NCBI GenBank assembly: GCA_017525855.1
Contig: JAFXSE010000121.1
Location: forward strand, 1 to 64,000
Source of the DNA: Bacilli bacterium
GTDB taxonomy: Bacteria; Bacillota; Bacilli; RF39; UBA660
DNA length: 64,000 nt
Direction of reading: 5' to 3'
Shown here piece by piece: positions 27,226 through 36,641 of the stretch (its first letter is position 1; every line of letters starts with the position of its first letter). Under the pieces are notes generated by a model. It ran no database searches. It saw only the letters and a program-made list of their open reading frames with translations, and was not told the DNA's origin. The position numbers and the translations under genes are program-made.

Positions 27226-29526
27226 CTATCTACCACAGCAAGTAAGACTTGCGTTTCGAACCCTTTCAATACTTACACCTTCATTTTCATGACGTCCACA
27301 TCCAGGACAAACATCACCAATTACACCAGTATATCCACAAACTGGATCTCTATCAACCGGATGATTAATAGCACCATATCCTATACCATTATCATGCATT
27401 ACACGAACAATTTTTTCAAAAGCTTCTACATTAGTAGCAGTATCACCATCAAGTTCAATATAACTAATATGTCCACCATTAGTAAGCGCATGATAAGGTC
27501 CTTCAATTTTTAATTTATCTACTATTGAAATATCATAATATACTGGAACATGGAATGAGTTAGTATAATAATCTCTATCTGTAACACCTGGAATAATTCC
27601 ATATATTGATTTATCAATATTTGTAAATCTTCCACTTAATCCTTCTGCAGGTGTTGCAATTAAAGAGAAATTCAATTTATACTCCTCTGCATATTTATCA
27701 GTAACGCTTCTCATATGTTTAATTATTTCATATCCTAATTTTCTTGCTTTTTCGCTTTCACCATGATGTTCACCAATCAAAGCTTTTAATGTTTCTGCAA
27801 GACCTATAAATCCTATAGTCAAAGTACCATTTTTTAAGATAGGTCTAAGTCTAGAATTATTTTTAAGTCCCTTAGAATCTATCCAAACACCTTGTCCTAA
27901 TAAGAATGGAAAATTATAAACCTTTTTACTACATTGAATTTCAAATCTTTCAAGTAATTGATCCTTAACTAATTCCATAACCTCATCTAATTCCTTGTAG
28001 AAACCATCCATATCTGTTTTCTTATTAGAAACAATTCCATATTTAATACCAAGTCTAACCAAGTTAATTGAAGTAAACGATAAATTACCTCTACCAGATA
28101 CAATTTCTTTACTAGGATTAGCTACATTAGCCATAACTCTAGTACGACAACCCATATAAGCCACTTCAGTACGATAATCACCTTTTTTATAATATTGTAA
28201 ATTATATGGTGAATCTATAAATGAGAAATTAGGGAATAATCTCTTAGCTGATACACGACAAGCAAGTTTAAACAAGTCGTAATTAGGTTCTCCCTCATTA
28301 TAATTAATTCCTTCCTTAACCTTGAAAATAGAAATAGGAAATATAGGAGTTTCTCCTTTACCAAGACCAGCATCAGTAGCTAGCAAATAATTTTTCATAA
28401 CCATTCTACCTTCACATGATGTATCAGTACCAAAATTAATTGAAGAGAATGGTACTTGAGCACCAGCTCTAGAATGCATTGTATTTAGATTATGAATAAA
28501 CGCTTCCATTGCCTGATAAGTAATTCTATCAGTCTTATCATAAGCTTTTTTATAAGATAATCTAAATATTCTCTCTAAAACATCACTATTTTGATAAAAA
28601 CTTTCAAATTCGCCTATATCAAACTCTATACTATCCAATTTATCAATTTGTTTAACAATATTATCAAATTTAACTAATCCTAAGAAACCATCTAATTCTA
28701 AATAATCATATAACATTTGTTTAAATTGTTTTTTAAATGTTTTTAAAACTCCTGGAGCCATAAAATAATCAAAAGCTGGAAGAGATTGTCCACCATGTTG
28801 ATCATTTTGGTTTGATTGAATAGCTATAGCAGCAAGAGCTGCATAACTAATAATATCATTAGGACATCTTAAATGACCATGTCCAGTTGAAAAACCATCT
28901 TTAAACAAATCATTTAAATCTATTTGACAACAAGTAGTAGTACCCATTGGTAAGAAATCCATATCATGAATATGAATCATACCACTATCATGTGCTTCTG
29001 CAAATCTATTTTGCATTTGATATGATTTTGCAAATTCTTTAGCAAGAGTTGATCCATATTGAAGCATAGTCCCCATAGCTGTATTACCATCAACATTACC
29101 ATTTTCTCTTTTGGCATCCTCATCTTTAGCATCTTTTAATGTTAAAGCTTCGATTGCCTTAGTTAATTTATGATATCTAGCTTTAAATATCTTTCTAGAT
29201 TCGTTTCTTCTTTCCCTATATATAGCAAAAGATTCTTTTACATCATTATAACCAAGTTTATCAAGATTCTTTTCTATTAAATCTTGAATATCCTCAATTT
29301 TAATAAATTCAACATTATTATAATCTTTTTCTATTTCACTAATTACAGCTTCATAAACCTTATTAGCATCTTCTACTGTATAAGTATTTTCACTAACAAG
29401 TCCATCAAAGCCTTTTTTTATTGCTACTGCAATTTTTTCACCTTGAAATCCAACTTTTTTTCCATCCCTTTTAACTACCTTTAAATCAGGATTCTTTTTT
29501 ATAGTCGTACTCATATTTACCTCCAC
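27226..29526 (-). CDS. nrdD: Anaerobic ribonucleoside-triphosphate reductase, large subunit
   Basis: 766 residues. An N-terminal ATP-cone (VVKRDGKKVGFQGEKI…) is followed by the ten-stranded barrel of class III reductases: MGTTTCCQIDLNDLF, NDQHGGQSLPAFDYF, NLNTMHSRAGAQVPFSS and FIGLAETLKALIG. A C-terminal zinc ribbon has VCGYTGVIGDVCPGCGR. It ends GVSIERVRNASLTCCGR and lacks the RxxGY radical motif, which is encoded by the next gene. It reduces NTPs to dNTPs without oxygen, indicating anaerobic growth. A predicted promoter lies at 29566-29594. Confidence 0.93.
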   Translation of the reverse strand: MEVNMSTTIKKNPDLKVVKRDGKKVGFQGEKIAVAIKKGFDGLVSENTYTVEDANKVYEAVISEIEKDYNNVEFIKIEDIQDLIEKNLDKLGYNDVKESFAIYRERRNESRKIFKARYHKLTKAIEALTLKDAKDEDAKRENGNVDGNTAMGTMLQYGSTLAKEFAKSYQMQNRFAEAHDSGMIHIHDMDFLPMGTTTCCQIDLNDLFKDGFSTGHGHLRCPNDIISYAALAAIAIQSNQNDQHGGQSLPAFDYFMAPGVLKTFKKQFKQMLYDYLELDGFLGLVKFDNIVKQIDKLDSIEFDIGEFESFYQNSDVLERIFRLSYKKAYDKTDRITYQAMEAFIHNLNTMHSRAGAQVPFSSINFGTDTSCEGRMVMKNYLLATDAGLGKGETPIFPISIFKVKEGINYNEGEPNYDLFKLACRVSAKRLFPNFSFIDSPYNLQYYKKGDYRTEVAYMGCRTRVMANVANPSKEIVSGRGNLSFTSINLVRLGIKYGIVSNKKTDMDGFYKELDEVMELVKDQLLERFEIQCSKKVYNFPFLLGQGVWIDSKGLKNNSRLRPILKNGTLTIGFIGLAETLKALIGEHHGESEKARKLGYEIIKHMRSVTDKYAEEYKLNFSLIATPAEGLSGRFTNIDKSIYGIIPGVTDRDYYTNSFHVPVYYDISIVDKLKIEGPYHALTNGGHISYIELDGDTATNVEAFEKIVRVMHDNGIGYGAINHPVDRDPVCGYTGVIGDVCPGCGRHENEGVSIERVRNASLTCCGR

Positions 29527-29565
29527 ACATCATTAGTACTACTCTGTAATACTCCTTACATTTTG

Positions 29566-29594
29566 ATTTTAGTCTAACAATTATCATTTTGCAA
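29566..29594 (-). promoter_or_regulatory. Predicted promoter of the nrdD operon
   Basis: TTGCAA (29589-29594), 17-base spacer, TAAAAT (29566-29571) on the minus strand. I saw no recognisable NrdR box in the upstream region. Confidence 0.5.
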
Positions 29595-29908
29595 TAGCTA
29601 TTTTATTACTTTTTTTTACCCTTTTTTTAAAACCTTTATTTTAAGCCATTTTATGAAAAAATTTTTTTGTTCGATTTACGACAATTTACACAAAAAACTA
29701 AAAAAGCATATTCTAAAAAAAATATACTTTTCATTTTTTAAAACAATCTGTTTTATTAAAATCCTTTAAAAATAAAGAAAATAAAATGATAGGTGGTTTG
29801 AAAAACATGTAAAACATAAATAATGTTTTTTTAACTTTTCTTATTTTCTAACCGTCCTTTTTCTCAAAAAGTGCACAAAATAAGCAAAAAAATAGCTTTA
29901 CATATCTC
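29595..29908. other. A+T-rich intergenic region with weak hairpins
   Basis: Part of a 382-base gap between nrdD and the 236-residue-frame gene. It holds no ORF of note. Imperfect hairpins are visible: AAAACA/TGTTTT around 29740-29757 and a GCATATT/AATATAC stem with flanking A/T runs at 29705-29735, which could act as a terminator. No RNA family is recognised. Confidence 0.3.
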
Positions 29909-30568
29909 CTACTTATTTACGTATAATTTATGAGAAAGATTTAAAATAAAATTGAGCTTATTTCTATATATAGAATTAGTAGAATTTATACAATTAAGTA
30001 ACCTTTCATACTTTTGTTTATAAGTAGTATTATCATAACCAAAGCATTCTGTATATAAATATGTCAGTTTAGTATAATCTTTACTTTTATATGTATATAT
30101 TAAATCCTTTTCTATAAAATTATTTTTCTTTGCATCTACCCTTGTTAATAAGTTATCATTAAAAGCTATACTTCTTTTCTCATAACTAACAGCATATAAA
30201 GTCATTGTTTGTGATATTTCTAATACCTCTTCTTCTTCATCTAATAGTAAACTACTTTTATATATTACTTTACCATTATTATTTAATTCAAAGCCATAAC
30301 ATCTTTCTCCATTAGTAAATAGAAAACAATATTTAACTATCTCATCAGCACCATCAGTAAATATTAATGTTTTATTCTCTATCTCTTTTAGAAAATTTTC
30401 AGAAAAAGTTACTTCTTTAGTTAACAAGTCATCAATTACATTACTTTCTACATAATATAATGGTATTCTTTTAATATGTTCAACAATATCCTTATTATCC
30501 CATTCAAAAAACTCATAGATTCTATCTCCATCCATAAAATTAAGTAATATATCGTAAATATATACCAT
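29909..30568 (-). CDS. Conserved hypothetical protein
   Basis: About 219 residues from the ATG at 30566-30568, supported by GGAAAGTGAT; codons upstream overlap the preceding small gene. It begins MVYIYDILLNFMDGDRIYEFFEW and is a soluble alpha/beta protein with no signal peptide. I do not recognise the family with certainty. It follows a 67-residue membrane protein gene by four bases, so they form one unit. Confidence 0.5.
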   Translation of the reverse strand: MVYIYDILLNFMDGDRIYEFFEWDNKDIVEHIKRIPLYYVESNVIDDLLTKEVTFSENFLKEIENKTLIFTDGADEIVKYCFLFTNGERCYGFELNNNGKVIYKSSLLLDEEEEVLEISQTMTLYAVSYEKRSIAFNDNLLTRVDAKKNNFIEKDLIYTYKSKDYTKLTYLYTECFGYDNTTYKQKYERLLNCINSTNSIYRNKLNFILNLSHKLYVNK

Positions 30569-30572
30569 AATA

Positions 30573-30776
30573 TCACTTTCCTTTCTTAAATATTGAAAAA
30601 AACAAAAATAATAATCCAAAAATAAACGTATAACATTCTTTATGTCTAATTAAAAATAAAAACCATTCTTTAAAATCATAAATAAAACTAAAAAGACTAC
30701 TATAAAGAATAATATAAAAAGATCCAACTATTAACAAAAATAATCCACAAAAAAACAGAATTACTCTAAGCACCAT
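30573..30776 (-). CDS. Small membrane protein
   Basis: 67 residues with two hydrophobic segments (about 3-32 and 48-62) separated by a charged loop (DFKEW…RHKE) and ending KKGK. RBS GGTGAT precedes the start. No family recognised. Probably cotranscribed with the following gene. Confidence 0.45.
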   Translation of the reverse strand: MVLRVILFFCGLFLLIVGSFYIILYSSLFSFIYDFKEWFLFLIRHKECYTFIFGLLFLFFSIFKKGK

Positions 30777-30837
30777 ATCACCATTAAAATTTATGAGTAA
30801 CCTAATTATAGTATACTTTTAAAAAATTTTTTTATAC

Positions 30838-30872
30838 AAAAAAGATACTAGTTATCAAAACCAGTATCTTCT
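30838..30872 (-). terminator. rmuC terminator
   Basis: Minus-strand stem AAGATACTGG/AACTAGTATCTT-type (with small mismatch) followed by TTTTTTG. It overlaps the end of rmuC. Confidence 0.6.
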
Positions 30873-31939
30873 AACTCTTTTATTTCAACACTATTAATAG
30901 CCTGAAACTTTTTTGATAATTTATCTGTTGTAATACTAAAGCTTTCCACATCCTTATTAACTGTTTGAATGCTCCTTGACAGTTTATCCCATCTTTCCTT
31001 ATAACGTGAAAACTCAATTCCCAACTTATTCAACTCCTCATGTATTACTCTTGTATATTTATCTCTTTCAATATTCTTAATAATCATTTCTACAACAGTT
31101 AAGGTTGATATTAAAGTAGTTGGACTAGTAAGCCATACTCGTCTTTTATAAGCATAATCAATAACATCTTGATGATAAGCATTAATTTCTGCAAAAATAG
31201 CCTCTGCTGGTAAAAAAAGAATTGCCTGATCAGAAGTTTCACCAGGTATAATATACTTACTACTTATAGCATCAATATGCTTTTTAACGTCACTTTTAAA
31301 CATTTTTTCATAAGTAGCTCTCTCTTCTTTAGAAATACTATGACTTAACATTTTTTGATAATTTTCAAGAGGAAACTTGGAATCTATTGCAATAGTACCA
31401 AGTGGTTCAGGAGCAAATAAAACAGAATCAGCAATAACACCAGTACTCAAAGTATACTGCATTCTATAAATTTTATCATTTTTGTCCCCAAAGATTGTTG
31501 ATAAAATATGATGTAAGTTAACCTCCCCAAAAATACCTCTACTTTTCTTATCAGTAAGTATACTTTCCAATGATACTATATCACCAGACAAAGTTTCAAT
31601 CTTCTTTTGAGCTTCATCTATCTTACTTAATCTCTCTAACACATTTGTAAATGTTTTATTAGTTTTTTCAAAATTTTGATCAAGTCTTTCATTTACTTTT
31701 TCATTAATTAGCATTAATCTCTTTTCTACATTTTCATTTAATGAATTAAAATCTTTATTTAAATTATTATTCAACCCCTCTTTAAAAGAAGCAAGCTCCT
31801 TCATCATAGAAACTTCAAACCTACCAAGTCTTTCAGTTATATTAGCATCATTAATTTTATTAGTTCTATTTTTTATTAAACTAACAATTAATAAGATAAG
31901 TACTAAAGTAAGTAAAACTATAATTATTATATTTATCAC
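30848..31939 (-). CDS. rmuC: DNA recombination protein RmuC
   Basis: 363 residues. An N-terminal membrane segment is followed by a coiled coil (about 30-125) and the RmuC nuclease-like domain with KKSRGIFGEVNLHHIL, DSKFPLENYQKM and PAEAIFAEINA. RmuC limits inversions at short repeats and is linked to restriction-like DNA processing. The start is a GTG with GAGG ten bases upstream. A strong promoter (31963-31991) sits just upstream. Confidence 0.9.
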   Translation of the reverse strand: MINIIIIVLLTLVLILLIVSLIKNRTNKINDANITERLGRFEVSMMKELASFKEGLNNNLNKDFNSLNENVEKRLMLINEKVNERLDQNFEKTNKTFTNVLERLSKIDEAQKKIETLSGDIVSLESILTDKKSRGIFGEVNLHHILSTIFGDKNDKIYRMQYTLSTGVIADSVLFAPEPLGTIAIDSKFPLENYQKMLSHSISKEERATYEKMFKSDVKKHIDAISSKYIIPGETSDQAILFLPAEAIFAEINAYHQDVIDYAYKRRVWLTSPTTLISTLTVVEMIIKNIERDKYTRVIHEELNKLGIEFSRYKERWDKLSRSIQTVNKDVESFSITTDKLSKKFQAINSVEIKELEDTGFDN

Positions 31940-31962
31940 ATAACCACATCCTCAACTATTTC

Positions 31963-31991
31963 AATATACCACACGAACAAAAATTCGTCAA
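31963..31991 (-). promoter_or_regulatory. rmuC promoter
   Basis: TTGACG (31986-31991), 17-base spacer, TATATT (31963-31968) on the minus strand, about 24 bases before the rmuC start. Confidence 0.7.
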
Positions 31992-31998
31992 TCGTTTT

Positions 31999-32268
31999 TT
32001 ACATTTGTAAATATGATTGATATCCACCATCTAAAGTATAAACATTATATCCTTTACTAACTAAATAATTAGAAACTTTATAACTTCTATAACCATGATC
32101 ACAATAAATTACATATTTTTTATCTTTATCTAAATATTGTTCTGGCATCAATAAAAGCTTATTTTCAACTATATTTATACTTCCAGGAATATGCCCACTT
32201 AAATACTGAGATTCACTTCTTATATCAATAATTATTTTATCACCAATATTATTTAACTGTATATTCAT
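31999..32268 (-). CDS. Rhodanese-like single-domain protein
   Basis: 89 residues, the length of a single rhodanese domain. IIDIRSESQYLSGHIPGSINI is the family signature, and YCDHGYRS carries the active-site Cys in the substrate loop. Such proteins transfer sulfane sulfur (thiosulfate or persulfide). It is cytosolic with no signal peptide. RBS GAGGTGAT supports the start. Confidence 0.88.
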   Translation of the reverse strand: MNIQLNNIGDKIIIDIRSESQYLSGHIPGSINIVENKLLLMPEQYLDKDKKYVIYCDHGYRSYKVSNYLVSKGYNVYTLDGGYQSYLQM

Positions 32269-32294
32269 TATATCACCTCATAGTATTATAGAAC

Positions 32295-32324
32295 AAAATA
32301 AAAGATATGTTTAGGACATATCTC
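32295..32324 (-). terminator. Terminator closing the T4SS-like unit
   Basis: Stem AGATATGT/ACATATCT with a 5-base loop, followed on the minus strand by TTTATTTTG, just after the stop at 32330. Confidence 0.7.
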
Positions 32325-32329
32325 TATTT

Positions 32330-33550
32330 TTATTTAATTATATAAGGATTATCTTCACTACCAGTTCCACTCTTATACATAGCCTTACTACTCAAATGAA
32401 CAACAGGTCTAACACTAGCATAACCAGAAGCATTAATAATATTAACTCTTCCAGAATCATCTATTTCATATACTTCATAACTATTTGCTGCATTACCTGT
32501 CACTAACCACCAACTTCTCTTTAATTGAGATAAATAATTATAGTTTTGACATGACTTTGAAGAAGGCGATACACAAGTAGAATCCAAACTAGCATTAATA
32601 TAATCAGACAATGTTAATAATCCTATCTTTGTATTTTCAATAACCTTTTGACATTCATATGTATTATTATTCAAACTCTGATTAAAGTTGCTATTACCAT
32701 AACATAATTTATAACCAACTAAATGCTTAGCTGTTGATTTTGAAAATGGTAAAACATTATATTTACTTGTATCTCCCTTTTTAGATAAAGTATAAACTTC
32801 ATCCAAGAACTCTTTTATCCTACTAATTTTATAATCATTATATCCATAGTTTAGTTTTCTTTCACTATTATATCTATCATCCCACTTACGTGTATTTCTG
32901 TATGCATCATTAGAAATAAGGACAACATCATTATTAGAATCTACTTTTACTATACGCCACAAATTATCATCCATTTTTACAAAGTTATTAACTTTTTCTC
33001 CTCTGTATACATATTCATTATTCATATAATAAACACCTGAATCACTAGTTACAACATTACTAGATTTAGTTATTTCTCTATATAATTCAGTAGTAGTATA
33101 ATTATTTCCACAATCTAAATATGCAACATACAAATAACTATCATCATTATTTTCAACTATTACTTTACCAGAACAGTTACTAGCTTTAGAATTATATTTA
33201 CTTACTTCCTTCATATAGTTACCATTTACTAATTTTTGTAAACTTACCTCACTTGTAGCCTTATTAGTACTAGGCAATAAAGATTTATGCTCACTATAAT
33301 ACTCTTTTGCTGCAGAAGCCATAACTTTTTCTACATCAGAAAAGCTTTTCTTTCCTCCTGCCCTTAATGAAAGTAACCAAAATATAATTACCAATAATAC
33401 TGTAATAAGAACGATTAACAACAATATTTTTTTCATTTTATCTTTAAATTCAAAATTACTTTTTTTTGTAACTATTATTTCATCATCTTCTTCTGTTTTT
33501 AAAGCTTCTATTAAATCATCATTATTGTTATTTCTCTTAGGATCTATCAT
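32330..33550 (-). CDS. Single-pass exported protein with pilin-like N-part and DUF6273-like C-part
   Basis: About 406 residues from the ATG at 33548-33550 (AAGGAG eight bases upstream). A cytosolic acidic tail is followed by a membrane segment (about 45-65). An outside region with AAKEYYSEHKSLLP, VSLQKLVNGNYM and YVAYLDCGNNYTT comes next. The C-terminal domain (NLWRIVKVDSNNDVVLISND, WWLVTGNA, VRPVVHLSS, GSEDNPYIIK) resembles the DUF6273 type. It is clearly related to the 56310-58076 protein at the other end of the locus. Function unknown; probably an accessory surface subunit of the machine. Last gene before the terminator. Confidence 0.65.
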   Translation of the reverse strand: MIDPKRNNNNDDLIEALKTEEDDEIIVTKKSNFEFKDKMKKILLLIVLITVLLVIIFWLLSLRAGGKKSFSDVEKVMASAAKEYYSEHKSLLPSTNKATSEVSLQKLVNGNYMKEVSKYNSKASNCSGKVIVENNDDSYLYVAYLDCGNNYTTTELYREITKSSNVVTSDSGVYYMNNEYVYRGEKVNNFVKMDDNLWRIVKVDSNNDVVLISNDAYRNTRKWDDRYNSERKLNYGYNDYKISRIKEFLDEVYTLSKKGDTSKYNVLPFSKSTAKHLVGYKLCYGNSNFNQSLNNNTYECQKVIENTKIGLLTLSDYINASLDSTCVSPSSKSCQNYNYLSQLKRSWWLVTGNAANSYEVYEIDDSGRVNIINASGYASVRPVVHLSSKAMYKSGTGSEDNPYIIK

Positions 33551-33564
33551 ATTAAACACTCCTT

Positions 33565-35772
33565 CTAATTATCAAAAAAATCATCAAAGAAAAGATCATC
33601 ATCTTCATCCTGAATTTCAATTGAAACATCAGTATCTATTTCTTTTTTATTTCCTTTTTCTTCTATTTTATTATCCAAATCCTCAACAGATGCATCATCT
33701 GAAGTAGAATCCTTTTTATCATCTAGTTCTTTTTGTTTATTTTCCTTTTCTAATCTTTCTTCCTCTTCTAATTCAGCTATTTTCTGATCTATCTTCTTAA
33801 CTAACTCATCTATATTTATTGGAGACGAATTATTTTGGGCAGATTTAGAATTCATAAATGAATTATCTGTAAAATCTGACCTTCTATCATCATCTCTTCT
33901 TACATTATCAGAAAATCTACTTTCAAATGGAGAAGGACGGCTTCCCCCCATACCCATAAATGGTGGAAACATACCTCCTGAAGGAAAACTAGGAGGAAAA
34001 GAAGTTTTTACATCACTTGAACCTTCAGAATTTTCAGCTTCATTCATCATTTCCAATAATTTTTTCTTTTTCTGATTTTTAACAAATTCTTTTATATCAA
34101 AAACATGAACTTGCTTTTTCTCACGAGTTGGATATTTAGCTTTAGGAAATTTTTCTCCCCAATCTATCTTATAATTTGGAGTAAATTTAGTTTTAAATGG
34201 AGACATACGAAGTCTCATAATAATAACTTCATTTTCTTTCATCTTTTGTAAATCCGTAACTGTTACCAGTGGTGTAGAAGCTGTTTTATCATCTTTCTTT
34301 GATTTTACTTCACCACACATTTTACTAATTTCTTCCAAAGCTTTAAGTTCAGTAGTAACTAAGTAAATCATATTACCACAGTTACCACGAAGAGTTTCAG
34401 CTTGTTCCTTTCCATAAACTTGTTCAAGCTGAGCAAAATTTTGAATTATCATTGTAAATCTAATTTGACGAGATCTTGCTGCAGTAATCATCGTAGTTAC
34501 ATCTTTTAAAGGGGGCATATTTGCAAACTCATCTAGCAAAAAATTAGTTCTAACAGGCAAACTACCACCATGAACCTGAGCAACACTGATTAAAGTTTCA
34601 TATATTTGCTTAAGTAATATAGTAACAAGAGAATGATATGTTTTTTTCTCATCTTGAATAACTATATATACAACAGTAGGCTTTTCACCAATTGAACGTA
34701 AATCTACATCACTATGTGAAAGCATTTCACTTAAATTTTCACGTGAAGCAAAAAGTTGAATTTTTTGTCTAAAAACAGATAAAATACTCTGTTTAGTTTC
34801 ATTTGCAGCCATAACTGTACTTGTTGCCTTAATATAAGAAGCACTTGTAGGATCTTTACTTTGAAAATACTCTTTAATATAAGTAGAACCACCAAACTTA
34901 TCTTCCCCTACACTTGTAGCTAAACTAATACTATTAATATTAATTTCATCATTCTTCGCATCTTCAAACAAACCTAAAGCAACCCCAGAAAAATAATCAG
35001 CTGAAGTCTTTTCCCAGAAAGGATCCCCACCTTTATTATTTTCATCATATAAAATATTTAAAGCAAGGTCATCTAAAAGTTCGATAGCTTTATCCTTATT
35101 TCCTTCTCTATATAACTTATATGGTAAATCCATTGGATTCCAAGCATTACCATTTTGAGGATCACGAAAGTTAAGTAAAATTACATTATAACCCCTGCTC
35201 TTTAACATATTAGCAGTTTCTTCATAAATCTCACCTTTAGGATCCGTAATAATCATAGATTCACGTTTTTTAGCTAATATCTTTACAGTTGGAAAAATAA
35301 CAGTTTGAGTTTTTCCACTTCCAGTAGCACCAATAACTAACGTATGGTTTTCACCATTATCTACGTATACTTTTTCACCTTTATATAAAAGTGGCGTACC
35401 AGCAACATTACTATTTTTAGCATGCAAATTAACTTCTTCAACAGCTTTACTAGCTATAATTTCTTTTTCTTTAGACCATCTAGAATAACCCTTGTCTTTC
35501 TTTTCAGTAGTAAAACCAATACCTTTATCAAATTCAAAAATATATGATTTTACACTAAATAGTATTCCTAAAACAGCAATAAAATAAAATCCTAAAGTAG
35601 CTTTTATATACTGCTGAGAAAAAGCTGGAAACGGATTAGGCCCAGATAAAACTCCCTTACTTGCAAAAGTAGACAAATTAACTACTAATACAGCAACTAT
35701 ATATAATAGAAAAATTGCAAATAAAACAACCATCCATAAATCATCTGAATCTATACGTAACTTCAATTTCAT
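33565..35772 (-). CDS. VirD4/TraG-type coupling ATPase
   Basis: 735 residues. Two N-terminal membrane segments (about 12-35 and 50-70) are followed by the TraG/VirD4 ATPase domain: Walker A VIGATGSGKTQTVIF, ITDPKGEIYEETA, NAWNPMDLPY and NFLLDEFANMPPLKDV (Walker B). The C-terminal 170 residues are low-complexity and very acidic, ending DEDDDLFFDDFFDN. Coupling proteins deliver substrates (DNA or protein) to a type IV secretion channel. With no relaxase in the window, protein substrates are a reasonable idea. Part of the minus-strand T4SS unit. Confidence 0.9.
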   Translation of the reverse strand: MKLKLRIDSDDLWMVVLFAIFLLYIVAVLVVNLSTFASKGVLSGPNPFPAFSQQYIKATLGFYFIAVLGILFSVKSYIFEFDKGIGFTTEKKDKGYSRWSKEKEIIASKAVEEVNLHAKNSNVAGTPLLYKGEKVYVDNGENHTLVIGATGSGKTQTVIFPTVKILAKKRESMIITDPKGEIYEETANMLKSRGYNVILLNFRDPQNGNAWNPMDLPYKLYREGNKDKAIELLDDLALNILYDENNKGGDPFWEKTSADYFSGVALGLFEDAKNDEININSISLATSVGEDKFGGSTYIKEYFQSKDPTSASYIKATSTVMAANETKQSILSVFRQKIQLFASRENLSEMLSHSDVDLRSIGEKPTVVYIVIQDEKKTYHSLVTILLKQIYETLISVAQVHGGSLPVRTNFLLDEFANMPPLKDVTTMITAARSRQIRFTMIIQNFAQLEQVYGKEQAETLRGNCGNMIYLVTTELKALEEISKMCGEVKSKKDDKTASTPLVTVTDLQKMKENEVIIMRLRMSPFKTKFTPNYKIDWGEKFPKAKYPTREKKQVHVFDIKEFVKNQKKKKLLEMMNEAENSEGSSDVKTSFPPSFPSGGMFPPFMGMGGSRPSPFESRFSDNVRRDDDRRSDFTDNSFMNSKSAQNNSSPINIDELVKKIDQKIAELEEEERLEKENKQKELDDKKDSTSDDASVEDLDNKIEEKGNKKEIDTDVSIEIQDEDDDLFFDDFFDN

Positions 35773-35809
35773 ATAAAGACCTCTTCTCTAGTCATTTATT
35801 ATACCATAA

Positions 35810-36628
35810 TTACTTACTATAAAGCAATAAGCTATAGTTATTATTATCATATTGATATAAGCCATATTCTGAGGGCATAACACTATAATGGCTACATTTA
35901 GTAATAAGTTGATAATTCTTTGTTTTATCAACTTTAATAATCCCAAATAAGTAAGCATAACATCCTGTTAAATTATGATTTTTACCATAAACATTTTTAT
36001 AAATAGTTTTAGTATTATTATTATCTCTAACAAATATTACACTAAATGAATTATTAACATCTTCATCTTCACTAAACAAATTAGAAACAATAAACATTTC
36101 TTCATTTTCATTATCACCATCAAAATCATAAATAATCTTATATCTATATGTATATTTATTTTGATCACTTCTAGATATATTATAACTGTCTAAAACTTTT
36201 CGAATATACTTTAAATCAGATGAAGAAACATCTTCTCTTTCAAAAGGAAAAAACTGAGTATTTATTTTTCCACCTATATATATACTATCACCAACTACAT
36301 TAATAGGAGTTCTAGAAGAAGAAGATTCAAGAAATACATAAAACTTTGAATCATTATTAAAGACAGAATACTTTCCCTTCTTCTTTCCTTGCTCATAAAC
36401 TATGTACTTATTCCAATTATAGTCGCTATAATTTTCACTATCTACTTCTTCCCATTTCTTTTTTGAATACTTAAACATAATACTATTATCTACAATTATA
36501 TTAGCACTAGGTTTTTCTTTTCCTAATATACCAAACACATATAGTAAAAACACAGTTAATACTATTAAAATCATAACAAGTATTATATAAATACCTACTT
36601 TTTCATCAGTACTTCTATTTTTAAACAT
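35810..36628 (-). CDS. Single-pass outward-facing protein, T4SS unit
   Basis: 272 residues with a membrane segment at about 13-35 and a mostly beta outer domain. YDFDGDNENEEMF is a D-x-D-G-D type calcium-binding loop. Two Cys near the C-terminus (TGCYAYL, ITKCSHYS) could pair. No family is assigned. Its position between coupling ATPase and wall hydrolase, and its topology, fit a VirB8-like or channel accessory role, which is only inference. Confidence 0.5.
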   Translation of the reverse strand: MFKNRSTDEKVGIYIILVMILIVLTVFLLYVFGILGKEKPSANIIVDNSIMFKYSKKKWEEVDSENYSDYNWNKYIVYEQGKKKGKYSVFNNDSKFYVFLESSSSRTPINVVGDSIYIGGKINTQFFPFEREDVSSSDLKYIRKVLDSYNISRSDQNKYTYRYKIIYDFDGDNENEEMFIVSNLFSEDEDVNNSFSVIFVRDNNNTKTIYKNVYGKNHNLTGCYAYLFGIIKVDKTKNYQLITKCSHYSVMPSEYGLYQYDNNNYSLLLYSK

Positions 36629-36641
36629 AAATAAAACCCCT

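Noticed and set aside
27186..27228. Frameshift between nrdD and its glycyl-radical segment
   Set aside because: The small gene has its own ribosome binding site and ATG, and the nrdD frame meets a second stop shortly after the first, so a separate gene fits better than a single error.
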